From Diphasiastrum complanatum (Eukaryota > Streptophyta > Lycopodiopsida > Lycopodiales > Lycopodiaceae): a stretch of 64,000 nucleotides of DNA. The position numbers and the translations under genes are program-made. This document shows, in pieces, positions 1 through 12,094 of this stretch. The notes beneath the pieces are model-generated. The model was not told where the DNA came from, made no database searches, and saw nothing but the letters and a program-made list of their open reading frames with translations. The DNA lies in contig CM055098.1 of NCBI GenBank assembly GCA_029204225.1, positions 11,679,552 through 11,743,551 on the forward strand. Reading direction: 5' to 3'. Positions within the stretch are counted from its first letter, which is position 1. Every line of letters starts with the position of its first letter.

Positions 1-1779
1 AGCGGCCACAAGCCACTTTTGAGGCTCATGAGCAGAAACCTCCTGTGGTGCCCAAGCCTTTATTGTGGTTGAAACTACATTTGAGGCCAATCCCCCTGCA
101 GTGCCCAAGCCACTATGTGTAAATAATGGAATAAAGGCTCAGTACAAGAGGTAGCCCCCATACTAATGAATGGCATAGTCATAGTGAACGTTGAGCTTCG
201 AGCGTGATGCTTATAGCATGACACGCAATTTGATTCATGAGGTGAAGTAGTAAAGAACATACCTGTGTGTAGGAAGTAGATTAATTGAACAAAATGGCCT
301 TTAGTTAACTTAAGAGGACTTTGTTAATAAGTGAGCTAATGAGGTGAAGCAACCTATGGGTGGCCTTATCCTCATTCTATACGAAGCTCAATTCTTTTGT
401 ATTATGGGACCTCCTCCCCCATTTCCTTATTTTGAAAGTTAAGGTTTTCTCTTGCTCCTCTTCTCTTTCCACCTTTTTCCTCTCTCCCTCTCTTGCTCTC
501 CTTCTCTCTTCTTCTCCACACACTCCTTATCCTCTTCTATCTTTTCCTCCATCTCTTCAACTTCTCCTATACTCTTTCCCACTTCCTTCCTCACAAACCA
601 AGGTTTGTGAGGTGATTTAGTGTCCTTCATGCTCTCTTTTATTTATGGTTTGCAAGGAAAGTAGAATGCATTGTTCTTTGTTGGATCTTAGCAAGTTTTA
701 GCTTTTCTTTTAGAGGTTAACAACTCTCCTTTTGAGATACACCATTTCCCATTGTAGATAATGCTCTTTTCATGCATAAGTCTTCTCTTTCTGTTGCATT
801 TTCCAAGTTATTTATGGTGAGTTTGATGCATGAGAGCATAGAACCATGTAACATATGGCTTCAGATTACTGCCAGTCACCTAGTGCTACTATTGCCATAC
901 TTTTGTAGGATTGAGGATACTGACAAATCTAACCTTTATATACTTATCCTTGATGACTCTGCTCATCCCACTATTGTTTCCCCTTATAGTTCTATCAAGT
1001 GTCATACACCGCTTGCATATGCTTTATGAGCTAGCAAGCCAATTCCTCATCCCATTCACCTAGCAGGTTCGCAATACTTGTCGAGCTCATTGCTTTGGTT
1101 GATATTACCAGCATGCAACCTTTTTGTAGCAGTCATGTTTCATCTTAAATACGGGCTACCCCTATGGATGCTTCTCAGACATTGTGTGCTGAAGTTTCTA
1201 GTGCAGATTTCTTCTCTATGACATGACTCTTGGTCCCAACCAGCTCACTTCTGTGGGCAAGGTTACTTTGAGCTTCTCGCAACAACATTCACTATTCACA
1301 CATGGTGGTACATTTTACACACTCCATGGTATCGATTCCCAGCAGAATTGCCAGCTTATTTTTAATAAGCAATATATTTGGAGCCTCTCCAAAGACATAT
1401 TGATGTATTGAAGAGTCAATTTGTGCTTTGCAAGTGCTCCTCTCCCTTAACATATCAGTGATCTATTGCAATAGTTCTAACATGCTTTTGTAGAGCCTAC
1501 GTTGCTTGCATCATTGAACAACGTCAATTACGTTTTTAACTATTTTCTTTCAACTCCTATTTGACCATCAACTTTATGCTTAGAAGCATTCTAAATGCTC
1601 CTTCGTCTCTTCAAAATTGAGTTCTTAGAGTTCTTCTTTTGTGATTGTACTGCTTGTCTGGAGTCTAGTAAATTCAAATTTTTTCACATTTTGCCTACTC
1701 CTACTGATGCACATGGCTTAACTATGACCTTACTTTGACCGCCTTACGACATTGAATACTACACTTGTTTTATGTCTCC
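1..1779. other. No gene recognised; pyrimidine-rich tract
   Basis: No supported gene. Positions about 440-600 are a long C/T-rich stretch (ctcttc and tccctc repeats) that opens reading frames on both strands by composition alone. The rest is AT-rich non-coding sequence, perhaps a worn part of the gypsy relic that follows. Confidence 0.5.
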
Positions 1780-2360
1780 GTAAATTTGATCACGAGTTTA
1801 TTGTTTAAAACCAATGATCATGACATATTCATTGATAAGATATCTCTATCCTCAGAACAACCTCAGAGATACAAGTTTTCAATTTGATATACACTTTTCA
1901 TTTTCATCATAGACTTGGTAAGACCAATGTTGTTGCTCATGTTCATCTAGACTTCTTGCATTTACTTTTTCCCTTGTTACTACCACACATAAATGGCTTA
2001 ACCAGCTACCTATTGCTTACCTTCACCATCTTGATTTTCAGGAGATCTATGGTTTAGCACTAGCCCACTTGTCTACCTATCATCAAGTCTGTTCCATTGT
2101 TGAAAATCACATTCACCATGCCCATTCCTTTTGTGTTCCTAGTATTTTGGATGTTCAACTAAAATTGTTATTTGATGCCCATATTTAATCTATTGATGGC
2201 CACTTTGGGTTACAAAAAACAATTTCCTGCTCAAATCCCATTTTGATCGACTCTCTAAGAAAACTAAGTTACACAATCTCATCCATAAGTGTCAACTTTG
2301 TGCTCATAACAAGTACTTATGGAAAAACTTCCAATCTACTCCAACATTGACCTATTTCTC
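1780..2360 (+). pseudogene. Ty3/gypsy RNase H-integrase relic
   Basis: A strongly decayed piece of gypsy pol. Near 1908-1935 one frame reads an HHRLGKTNVVA-like motif, which matches the end of gypsy RNase H (PGKxNVVAD). Near 2190-2310, after a frameshift, come GHFGLQKT and a later C-x2-C (CQLC), as in the H2C2 zinc-binding domain at the start of integrase. The order RNase H then H2C2 is the normal gypsy order. Stops and frameshifts are frequent and no catalytic core survives. The call rests on short motifs and their order; a protein search would settle it. Confidence 0.45.
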
Positions 2361-2510
2361 AACATTAGCAAACCAATGTCTCTATGGAGATCAATTGTAG
2401 GGTACACCAATTCACATACCAGTTCATGAGGATGTTGCTCTCTACTTGATGTTGTTCTATGCCCATTATAATACTGCTTGATTATCTCTACATCGAGGAT
2501 AATCTCTTCT

Positions 2511-2545
2511 TTAGTAGGGGAGTGTTATGGGCATCCTCTCCATAT
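2511..2545 (+). mobile_element. Probable polypurine tract and 3' LTR start
   Basis: A purine run (tagtaggggag, 2512-2522) is followed at 2523 by TGTTATGGGC. This is the usual polypurine tract then TG-initiated LTR arrangement, and it lies downstream of the gypsy RNase H-integrase relic on the same strand. I could not place the LTR's far end or a partner LTR. Confidence 0.4.
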
Positions 2546-3933
2546 GACGACGCTGTACCAATGCTACCAACTAGCGTGACATTTACCCAATTTTTTGATG
2601 ATGCCATTTAATCTCACATGTTGGCCAAGGGCCTGTATTTTATTCATGTACTAGAATGGGGGCCTTAGATATTGGGTGCACTAATTTACCTCCAATGGTT
2701 TCTAAAAATTCTACAATAGTGCACAAATTAGGAATTTCTAGTGCTTATGTAGTTGCTAATTTGACCATTTTAATACCTGTACATTTGAGATCGCTTGAGA
2801 TCTTTGTGATTGCCTGTAGGGCTTCAGCCATTGATTGTATTTGATGCTAATGGTCATTCTTCGTAGGAAATTGCTATTTCCATGTCATTTTTAATCATTT
2901 ATGCTTTATTTAATATCAAAATTTGTGATTGTGGTCATAACTAATTCCCGCCATAACAAATGGAATGTGTGATCTTCATTCTTTTGGAGTCCACCCACAC
3001 AATCTTAAATCATCAGATCCATCAACATGTGTGTTTGTGTTTAATCCTACAAGAAGTTTTGACGTTTCCTATATTTCTTAGTAAACAAAAGATAGTGTCC
3101 CCATTTTTGGTTAAGAAAAATGTCATCCACAACGCCTATATTTCTTAGTGAACAGAAGATGGTGTCCACATTGATGCTACAAAACAAAAATAATAATGTT
3201 ATCAAAATGAAGATGTTGAAGTTGAGAAAGCAAATGTGTTGATGGCATCATGATAAAGATGTTGAAGCTGCAAATTGAAGATTATTATGACCTGAAAATG
3301 AAGATGGTTGAAGCACAAAAGGGAAGGTGTCGATGTTGCAACACGAGCAATCAAAGGATGCATGCATAATAATAAACGTACAGATCAGCAAAGTACATCT
3401 ACTTAGTGTTGGCCGAAGTTATGGTCAAGTAAACTATCACTGGCCAGTCACAGGTACAAATTAGGAGCTGTGATTGGATGCAAGAAGAGGATACCAAACA
3501 GAACTCATGTCTCTCTACTTATTATCTTTGTATCATCTGGACAAGTCTTAACTGATTTACTACTTAGAGTAGCTTTCTGTTGTAGTTCAAATCCTTAAGT
3601 GTACGTACTGTAAGGTTTTCGAGGACCTGTATCATGAATGATTTTGTAAGCCTATGAATGTTGTGAGATTGAGAGGATTCCTATATAGTTCCTTTAGTGC
3701 TCATGTGTGCTCACAAATGAAATTTGTTCTTGAGGTTGAGAAACTCTCTCATAGTCATTACAAGTGGATTTCAAAATTACAAGTGTGTGCCTTGGGGCCC
3801 ATGTTGCCATTGCATATGTTTGGGAACTTGGACCATTTCTTCGCTATGTATGGGTATTATTGGCCATATGGTAATTTTTTACCCCTACTTGGTGGCTAGG
3901 TCATAGTTTGTGAGCCCTCAAATAGTAGACCTC
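2546..3933. other. No gene recognised; possible worn LTR
   Basis: No coding frame worth annotating. If the LTR beginning at 2523 is real, part of this stretch is its body. Around 3170-3320 the motif aagatgttgaag recurs several times, suggesting a degenerate short repeat. Confidence 0.4.
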
Positions 3934-4125
3934 ATTATCAGTGGTTGATATTTGAAGACACTGTATAAATCAAAGAGCATAGATCAGTTACCACAGCTTC
4001 AGACTAAATTCAGCTTAAACACTTCAGTATTATCAGCGGTTGATGTCTGAAGTCTAGCTGTTTAGATCAAAGAGAATAGATCGGTTTAACACAGCTTCAG
4101 ATTACAGTCAGCTTAAATACTCAGT
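3934..4125. repeat. Two-copy tandem repeat, about 96 bp
   Basis: Units 3934-4028 and 4029-4125 both begin attatcag(t/c)ggttgat, contain atcaaagag(c/a)atagatc and cacagcttcaga, and end in ttcagt or ctcagt. The start of a third copy (attgtcat) follows at 4126. The copies differ by scattered substitutions and small indels. No coding content. Confidence 0.75.
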
Positions 4126-4800
4126 ATTGTCATTCATTTCTATTCTTTGGGCTCATTTGGGTTGATTTGCTCATAACTCCAGTGCTATCAGGGCACTCTC
4201 CTCTATTCTATTCGGTTTATAGTGCTCATGATGGAGCTAGAAGCAACAAATTTGAAAATATTTTGATCTTGAGATTGTGTCACGTGTGCATAAATGATGT
4301 AGTTCAGAGCTTTTCATTTCAATAGGGACTGACAACAAGATGCATTGCTCACTTATGCTAGGAGAGTGGCTTTGAGTGCATGAACGGGATTAGTATGTCA
4401 GTCTTTAATGAATCTGAAAGCTTCACCCCACAGGCATAATTTCATGCTAGGTGACCAACCACAATCCTGTCATACTGATGCAAGTTATCAGGGCCAAATA
4501 TGATTATTTGGGCCTCTGAGACCCAGAAATCCATGAGCTATCATTTGGATTATCCAACTTGGACCCTAAAGTACAAATATAGGCTTTAAAGTGATTTGGT
4601 ACAATGGAGAGAAGGATTTGAGGCTGTGGGTCAATTATGCCAAAGTTAGAGTATTAGAAGACCATAAAGAGAGTTGTCAGCCTCAGTCAAGGGCAGGTGA
4701 TTAGCAATGGACTTGGCATAGCTATAGCAACATTGTAAATGGGCTACCATTCATCACTTTGTCCTGTATAAGAGTCTATTTTCAGCATTGTACAGATGAG
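4126..4800. other. Unassigned, upstream of the LINE relic
   Basis: No readable gene. It may be the decayed 5' part of the LINE that becomes recognisable at about 4800, but I could not read reverse transcriptase motifs here. Confidence 0.35.
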
Positions 4801-5660
4801 TTATTGGCCGGATTCGGGTATCAGGAGTTGTATCGCCAGAGATAGAGAGTACTATTGGGGTTAAGCAGGGATGTCCACTCACCTACACTCTTTGGTTTAT
4901 GTATAGATAAGCTTGAGCAGGTTATACAGAGAGAGTGAGGACAGGGATGCACATTGGGTGACCTCGTTATCGCTATTCTATTATATGCTGATGATGTGGT
5001 TTTGCTTTCGAGGATGAGGGGAGGCCTGCAGCGGAACCTGGATGCACTTCACTCCTTTTGTATACAGTGGGGACTGTCAGTGAATGTCAGTGAAGACCAA
5101 AGTTATGGTGTTTAACACCTCCAGATCCTTCCTGATGAGACAGGGATGGACATCCACTTGAGGTAGTTGACTCCTACACATACCTGGGTGTGGTATTTTT
5201 TGGTCACACTTTCAGCATGCGACAAGCGGCATATTCCCAATTGCGGAAGGGCTATGCATAATTGGTAGATTTGGAGGTACTATGTTTCAGCTCACACATT
5301 AGGGATGCGACTAGTTAGTGCCGACTCTTTGACACTATGGTACTCCCCTCAGCCCTGTACGCATCAGAGACATGGAGTACTGGCCTGACGGCTACCGAGT
5401 GGGCACGCATCTCACGACTTCATATTCATATGCTATCTCGGATGATACCGGCTAAGCCCTCTATACCACAGCATATTATACTTGCGGAGTTTTCCGTCCC
5501 CCCTATTCAGCTAGAGGCATTGTTTCATATTGTCACATTCGTCATACAGCGACTGGAGGATCTTCAAAGTAGAGGCACACACTATGATGCAGCAGCTTTG
5601 TCATCATCCCAGCACTTACATTCTGAGGGAAACTCCTTCTCGTAGTATTCCCAGGCCTGT
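4801..5660 (+). pseudogene. LINE reverse transcriptase relic
   Basis: Remains of a non-LTR retrotransposon RT, the enzyme that copies LINE RNA at a nicked target. Visible in order: a GVKQGCPL block (about 4856-4882), a one-base frameshift, then an LFGLCIDKLEQ-like block typical of plant LINEs. YADD catalytic residues lie at 4984-4995, with an LSVNVS-like segment near 5080. A later frame (5337-5645) reads through ALYASETW, as in the LINE thumb and connection region. At least two frameshifts and several stops make it non-functional. The 5' end (endonuclease) is not visible. Confidence 0.8.
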
Positions 5661-5748
5661 CGTCTCCTCTCCACATTGAGCATTCATATTACGGATCTAC
5701 CAGCCGGTACTGGATCCCGCTGGATATCCTATAGTACCCAGATATCTG

Positions 5749-6243
5749 GTGGATAGTATCTCACATAGACTGCGGACAGTGATGGGTCAGTTTTGGGTTT
5801 CCTCTCACCAATTAGCCATTGAGACTGGCAGATACAGTGGCACCCTGAGAGATGCTCGGATTTGTAGTATGTGTGATACACACAATGTAGAGGATGAGTT
5901 TCATTTTCTCTTCAGATGTCCAACCTACTATGAGATCCAAGGGAGATACTATTGTTTGTTTCAAGATCAGCCATTCACACTCTCTACCTTGATATCGTAT
6001 GAGGACCTTGGATGTGTTGCACTGATGATCTGAGAGATGTCAGACCTGCATATGGCGAGGCTAGATGGTGACACCTCCCCCTTGATACAGCTGAGCATAC
6101 AGGAGTGTTTATCCCATTGGAGACAGAGACAGGAGAGTACGGATTCCAGAGATAGTGTAGACAATCAGAGAGACAACCAGCCCACAGGCCACAGCCTACA
6201 GCTTCACGGCAGCAAAGACAAAGATCCGCACTTCGCTCAGTGA
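5749..6243 (+). pseudogene. LINE C-terminal zinc-binding region relic
   Basis: Continuation of the same LINE. The frame at 5749-6033 contains a CSMCDTHNVEDEFHFLFRC segment, the C-x2-C...H-x4-C pattern of the zf-RVT domain that follows plant LINE RTs. A TGA at 6031-6033 interrupts it, and the same-strand frame 6037-6243 carries a Gln/Arg/Ser-rich tail. The relic is followed by a short 3' untranslated stretch ending in taataaaga and the (TC)n microsatellite at 6461. Confidence 0.7.
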
Positions 6244-6459
6244 CAGTGTCATAGCATACTATACATCATTATTTTGCACGTGGAGAGAAATCTATTGTAC
6301 CATGATGGTAGACTACTTGTGCCAGTCACTATTTCCTGTTTTCCTGTAGTCTTGTTTCTTTTAGGTGATAGAGCTTTCATGCTCCCACCGTGCATACTTG
6401 ACATGTACCTTTTTTTTTAGTCCTATGTACCTTAGGGTATTTCATGGACATTAATAAAG

Positions 6460-6460
<1 letters not shown>

Positions 6461-6541
<81 letters not shown>
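6461..6541. repeat. (TC)11 then (TA)n microsatellite
   Basis: A (TC)11 tract at 6461-6482 passes directly into about 59 nt of (TA)n. The left end of hAT copy 1 begins at 6542, so the TA tract is its left flank. The TC part follows ttaataaaga, the apparent LINE 3' end, so the microsatellite may have grown from the LINE tail. Confidence 0.9.
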
Positions 6542-6543
<2 letters not shown>

Positions 6544-6640
6544 TAGGTCCCGCGGTACTGGGTACTGCGGATCCCGGTACCGTGGGACCATACTGGTACC
6601 GCGGTACCATGATGGTACCGCGGTACCACAATATAATAAT
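6542..6640. repeat. hAT copy 1 left terminal/subterminal GGTACC array
   Basis: The first 100 bp contain five perfect GGTACC sites plus near-matches, often as the palindrome GGTACCGCGGTACC. The outermost part folds back: GGTCCCGCGGTAC pairs with GGTACCGTGGGACC. Such short repeats near hAT ends are normally transposase binding sites. Compared with copy 2, about 60 bp of extra array is present here. Confidence 0.75.
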
Positions 6641-6912
6641 ATATTTATTATTTAATATTTTTTTTAATTTTTTTTTACCTAAACCTACCCGCCCCCCTCG
6701 CATTTCCTCTGAAATTTTTTTGAGCCCTCTCCGCCTTGCCATCGCTGCTGGTTTTTCTTGCCTGCCTTTGATTCCTTGCGTCGCCCTTCGCCCACGCAAT
6801 GCCCTGCCTTGCATCTAATTTCCTTTGCCCTGCATTCGCCCATTTTCAGCGTCTCTCCAACAGTGAACCCTGATGTTTTTTTTCCAGCAATCCATCCCTC
6901 ATTTCATCTGCA

Positions 6913-9900
6913 ATGGTGCAATCCGACCTTTCCGGTCTGTGGGACGAGGTAGACATTGTCAGGCGGGTTGCCGACAAGGCCAACAAGACCGGACATAAGA
7001 TCGTGCGGTGCCGATACTGTCTCGTCGAGTTTGCTGCATCCCTCACTCGCCTTAAAGGCCATCTGCTCGGTGCACGCGCCAAAAATGGTGCCACCTTGAA
7101 TGCTGCCCCTTGTGGCAGCATGACCGTCCCCGACAGGCAGCGACTACTGGACACCTACGGGCCGCGGCTCGTGGCAGGGGAGAACACCATTTCGGAGGGC
7201 ATTCTCCGATTTTGCACCGCTCCTTATGTGACTAACCCAGAGTTGCTGCCTGCTTGGCTGGCACGCACGAGGAGAGGGAGTGCATCCTCCTCTGGTCCCT
7301 TTGCCCCTCAGACAGCTCTGCCTCATGCACCCCCATCTGCTCAGATTCCGGTGGATCCCGTCCCATCGCGTCCGACAGTTGCCACTGCGGTTCCACCACC
7401 ACCCACTGTTGCTCGCACTCCACCAGTCTAGGACTTTCTCATGGACTCTCCGCCACCCGAGCAGGCCCAGGATGGTACTGGGCGGGCCTTCGAGGATGTG
7501 GAAGAGATCCCTTCTTCCTTCCCTTCCCATCCGGATGACCTCCTCAGCCAGCAGTTTTCGTACCCCATGCCAGATGTTGCCCCTCCACCAGTGCACCCCA
7601 CCTATGCTGCTGCACCCCCCATCCCTGCCAGTGCATCCCACTCTCCCCATTCCACGTCTATAGCCGATGCATCCACCAGCGCCCAGCCTGTCGCGTCATC
7701 GTCCATTCCCGTCACGGTTGGTGCACCGTGCTGGAGGTCCACCACCCGTCGTCCACCAGGGAGAGCCCTCGTGCAGCAGACCATTCGCGGCGCGCATTAG
7801 CCGCACATGGACAGAGAGGCCACACAGGCCGTGGCCAGGCTGGTATACGAGCTGAACCTGCCCTTTGCCATCACCGACTCTGAGCCCTTCAGAAGGGCCT
7901 TCCGCCTTGCACAGTCTGTCAGCCCTAGCTGGAGAGTCCCTAGTTCAGAGGTTGTCCACACACACATGCTGAGGGATAGGGTCGAGTCCTTGTCTAGAGA
8001 GATGGAGCCTCTGCGTCGGCACTGGGCCACTTACGGTTGCAGCATCATGTCCGATGGCTGGACTGATGTCAGGAGGAGGCCGATCCTCAACATACCGGTC
8101 TCCAGCTGCATGGGCACACAATTTTTGAGGGCAGTGGATTGCAGCAGGGGGGGAGAGTCATATCTGCAGAGTTCATGTTTGATGTCATCAGGTCTTCCAT
8201 CCTAGCCATAGGCCCACAACATGTCGTCGCGGTGGTGACGGACAATGCCACGAACTGCATTCAGATAGGTGTACTGCTAGAGGCCGAGTTCCCTCATATT
8301 GTTCATACCCCCTGTGCAGCCCACGTCATAGACCTTCTGATGGGGGACATTGGAGCACTTCCCTGGGTTAGAGCCATCGTCCAGGAGGCCCTCTTCCTGG
8401 TGACTTTTGTCACCAGAAAGAGGCGTGTTCTTGCCATGTTCCGGGTGTTCAGCCATCTGGACCTCCGTAAGCCAGCCCCCACGCGCTTTGCATTTGACTT
8501 GGTGGTCATCGACCGTTTGATCAGGTGCAGGGCCCAGCTTCTACAGATGGTTGCCAGTGATCTTTGGGGTGCCAGAACATTTCCGCACACTGAGGATGGG
8601 GAGCACTTTTCTTCCACGGTGAGGGGAGACTAGTTCTGGAGGGATGCACAGACATTGTCAGGACTGCTTCGACCACTCTACATTGTGCTCCGCATGGCTG
8701 ACAGCGAGGGGTCGACACTTGGACTGGTGTATGAGCTCATGGACCGGATTGGACAGTTCCTGCAGCTGCCCATCTTGCAGCCAGAGAGGTAAGCGGTACA
8801 GTGGTGCAATTGACCTTTATCTTTTTAGTACTTGCTAGTTTGTTTTTCTGGCAGTGTTAAGCTTTTTCGTAATGCCCTAAACCACATGCCGCTCACTTGC
8901 AGGATGACAGAGCTGAAGTTCATATGGGAGACGCGGTGGAACTACTTCCACAGGAGTATCCACAGTGTTGCACACATGCTTCATCCCCTCTTCCTCTCTC
9001 CGACACAGATCGCAGACAGAGAGCTCGAGGCCGATTGGCTTCAGTACATTCACAGGGTGGGTCCACACATAGGTTTGGATCCTATCAGGCTCATGGAGGA
9101 GCTCGCTGCATTTCGTTTTGGCATGGGCACATTCGGCCACCCGGCTGCCCAGGACCCAGAGAGGAGGCAGCTACCCAGTACCTGGTGGACCATGTTCGGT
9201 AGCACATACCCATCTATACAGCGTCTTGCACTGCGTGTCCTTTCTCAGGTATGCATCTCATTTTATCCTCCATTTTTTGTGTTTCGTTGAAGTTTCACCT
9301 CTGCCACAATGTGCTGAAGTATTTCAATGCACGCACCACAGGATTGTGCTGCCTCCGTGTGTGAGCGAAATTGGAGCACATGGGCACTGATTCACACGAG
9401 GAGAAGGAACCGCTTGTTAGTGAGTCAGTTGGAGCGGTTGGTGTTCTGTAGCACCAACGCACGTCTCGCCAGGAGGCTTCTGACCATGACGAGCGCATTG
9501 CAGGTGATAAGCTAACCTTTCATAGCATGTTGGTTGACTCCTGGTATGTTGGTTTCATTTCTTGATAGAGTTGTTTCTCTGACATGCCAATTTTAAACCT
9601 TGCAGACGAAGATATCCGATTTGGAGCGCCAGGTTGACTTGCCTACGGACAGCACCCATCCCATGCCTGCAGATGACCTGGGCACACAGTTGATGGCAGA
9701 GAGAGAGAGGGAGCTTGCCGAGATGAGAGAGAGAGAGCTTGGGCTTGAGCACAGAGAGCCCCCATTGTATGAGGCAGATGAGCCAGTGTCAGAGGATGAG
9801 CATGATGAGGATGAGCCCATTCAGGTTGTGTTTGCCAGACCAGAGAGGGATGAGGCAGATTATACAGGTGCAGGGCACACGCCACGGGCAGGGGTCACAG

Positions 9901-11234
9901 GTGCATCACGTGGCAGAGGTGGGACACATGGCACATGTTATACCGGCAGACAGGCAGGGCACACAGGGGGGGGCAGTGGCATACCTACCTATGTCGACAT
10001 GATGGAGGAGGCTCTTGATAGAGGGCAGAGTGGTTTAGATGCCGGTCCCGCAGATGTTTGGATGCGTGCAGCACAGAGTCATGGCCGTTACTACGACAGC
10101 ACACCAGAGGAGGCACCTGATGACTTTCATTGCACAGATTGGGAGGCCATGCAGGGTCTACAGGGTGCACATGATGAGGCACAGGATGAGGCTTGGGTTG
10201 ATTCAGGAATTGGTGCACAGGATGATTTAGAGGTTGGTGCAAAGGATGATTTAGAGGCTGGTGCACAGGATGAGTCCCAGAGCCCAGAGCATTTGTATTC
10301 GGATGCCCAGCTGGCCGACTTGGTTGCCACATTGGATTTAGAGGCCCAGCAGATGCCGAGTGTCAGGGCGCCCCCATCATCTCTTGCCAGCATGCCACAC
10401 ACAGAGTCCCAGCCAGAGCAGCCGCATGAGGTGCCTACAGTTCCTCCAGCTCCTCAGAGGGTGTATGTGCGTCGCACAGCTCCTCCAGTGCCACCGATGC
10501 CATTTAGGCCTGCAGCCCCTCCATCGCCGTCCACTTCTGCAGCACCAGGTCTCCATGGCAGGACACCATCTGTGCCCAGGTTTTCTCTTGCAGCGCCCAC
10601 ATCCACAGTGGCTCCTCCAGTGGCAGCACCCACGTCACATCCTCCTCCTTTGGCAGCACCCAGGATGTACCAGTACCGGCCACCACAGCGCCCCTTTCAG
10701 TACATATCGCCACTGTACTCGCCTCCTGCACAGCCAGTTCCTCCACCTGCAGCAGCCCCACGGGCACACACTCCACGAGCTCATCCTCCTCGCTCAGTTG
10801 CACAGGGAGTTCCCTCTTTTGCTTCCCTATCCCAGCCGGCCTCAGCTTGGGCCCAGCCTAGCCAGCCAGGTGATTCGCATGGGGGTGACGAGGCATTGAC
10901 AGCTCCTCTTGTCCGCAAGAGACCAGGCAGGCCCAAGGGTGCACCGAACAAGAAAGGCAAGGCACAGAAACTGCCAGGGAGGAGAGGACGACCACGCAGG
11001 GCTCCAGGTACAGGTAGAGGTGCAGTATCATAGCCAGTTGGAGCAGGTGTTGTTGGTTTGGCCTGCTTGGGGGCTGATGCGGAGGCTGATTGGGAGGATG
11101 AGGATGACGAGTCTTCCCACTCGGATACACAGCCCATGCCAGTTCCAGACAGGCAGAGATATCGGCTGCGAGAGTCAGCTCGGGGCCTTGAGTTGTCTCC
11201 AGAGCATTCGTCTGAGTCAGAGCCAGAGCATTGA
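6913..11234 (+). pseudogene. hAT transposase with AT-hook tail, copy 1 (dead)
   Basis: Spliced transposase gene. Exons inferred from GT/AG sites and phase: 6913-8788, 8903-9248, 9342-9503, 9606-11234, about 1,338 codons. Order: BED-type zinc finger (CRYC near 7010), Pro-rich linker, DUF659/RNase H-like core with SDGWTD (8050-8067) and VVTDNA (D at 8241), then the hAT C-terminal dimerisation motif CERNWSTW in exon 3 (candidate catalytic Glu at 9363). Exon 4 adds an unusual tail of about 540 codons: acidic, then Pro-rich, then AT-hooks RPGRPKG (10920-10940) and RRGRPRR (10980-11000). Lesions relative to copy 2: TAG at 7429 and 7798, a one-base loss in the G run 8147-8153, TAG at 8631 and 11031. 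The start is the ATG that precedes the BED finger in both copies. Confidence 0.85.
10207..10278 (+). repeat. Internal acidic peptide repeat in hAT tail
   Basis: Three successive units of the type GAxDDLE are encoded by near-identical 27-bp repeats (ggtgca(c/a)aggatgatttagagg). They sit in the acidic first half of exon 4, between the hAT dimerisation domain and the Pro-rich segment. Copy 2 has the same array. Confidence 0.7.
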
Positions 11235-11728
11235 TTGTGGCTCTGTTGTTTTAGTTTCAGTAGTTTCAGATGATTTTTCACATTATATACAGTGTTTGGC
11301 CTACATTATTTGCTGCACATTGTGCGTATGTCGCTCTGTACATGTGATGCTTTATTTTATGTTGAAGAATTCTATGTGCGTGTGTGAATCCTATTTTCAT
11401 TTAATTTCGTTTGAAGTGAATGCTAGCTTCACATATATGCACCTACATCATGAGCACAGCAATCACCCCTACACCCCAAACGACATTTCATAAACACATG
11501 TAATACATCTGCATTTAAAAAAATTACAGACATTGCATCTTACATGACCAGGCTCGCGTTGCACAAAAAACAACTATGTATATATTCAACCGTTGTATCA
11601 GGATAACATCACATATACTGTCATTTTTTTAAGCAGCCATCTAGTTATTTGCTGCACCATAAACTGCCGAAAACTACATAGCAACAGTCCGCCACATACG
11701 GGTGGACCTCATCTATTGTAAACATCCC

Positions 11729-12094
11729 TCACTGATCCTCCACCGACTCCTCGCCCTCGTCTGGTGCATTGTTTTGTCGCTCTTGCTCTGCCTCCCGGTT
11801 AGCCCGAGCTGCCTCCTGGTTAGCCCGACGTCTGGCCGCCCTTTCCCTGACCATGATGAGCTGCCGTCGTGTGAAATTCATTCCGATCTGCTCATCCAGA
11901 TCCAGCTCGACAGCGGGGACAGGATCCACAGCGGGGGCGGGTGGCTCCGGTTCCGGATTTCTCTGTCGAATCTGTCGCAGCATCTCTCGGATATCTGCCT
12001 CTTGCTTCCGATGCCTCTCGTTGTGCCTTCGGATATCTTCCTCAAGCTTTCTCCTGGCTTCGCCCTCGGGCTTCGGTGGTATGCGCTCAGCCAT
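11729..12094 (-). CDS. Small charged ORF antisense to hAT transposase, copy 1
   Basis: An open frame of 121 codons from an ATG at 12094 (MAERIPPKPEG...) to TGA at 11729, convergent with the transposase. The product is hydrophilic: an Arg/Glu-rich helical N-terminal half with heptad-like spacing, a short Pro-rich hinge (PEPEPPAPAV), a second Arg/Ala/Glu-rich helical stretch, and an acidic end. No signal peptide, membrane segment or family that I recognise. Upstream on the same strand are a TATA-like GATAAATAGG and repeated CCAAT motifs. The frame extends further upstream without an ATG. Copy 2 has the same frame with three stops. The opposite strand is also open here, but is Ser/Leu-rich and lacks an early ATG, so I prefer this strand. 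It may be an accessory transposition protein; this is inference. Confidence 0.5.
   Translation of the reverse strand: MAERIPPKPEGEARRKLEEDIRRHNERHRKQEADIREMLRQIRQRNPEPEPPAPAVDPVPAVELDLDEQIGMNFTRRQLIMVRERAARRRANQEAARANREAEQERQNNAPDEGEESVEDQ

Noticed and set aside
360-630. ORFs in the C/T-rich stretch, both strands
   Set aside because: Low-complexity composition; no domain and no start context.
6444-6818. Open frames through the (TA)n and (TC)n tracts (Tyr-Ile repeats)
   Set aside because: They exist only because the microsatellite has no stops; the sequence continues into hAT end motifs on both strands.
9643-10899. Several 80-180 codon ORFs on both strands across hAT exon 4
   Set aside because: Shadows of the repetitive Pro/Gln-rich exon 4. 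The splice acceptor, phase and conservation between copies support the exon 4 frame only.
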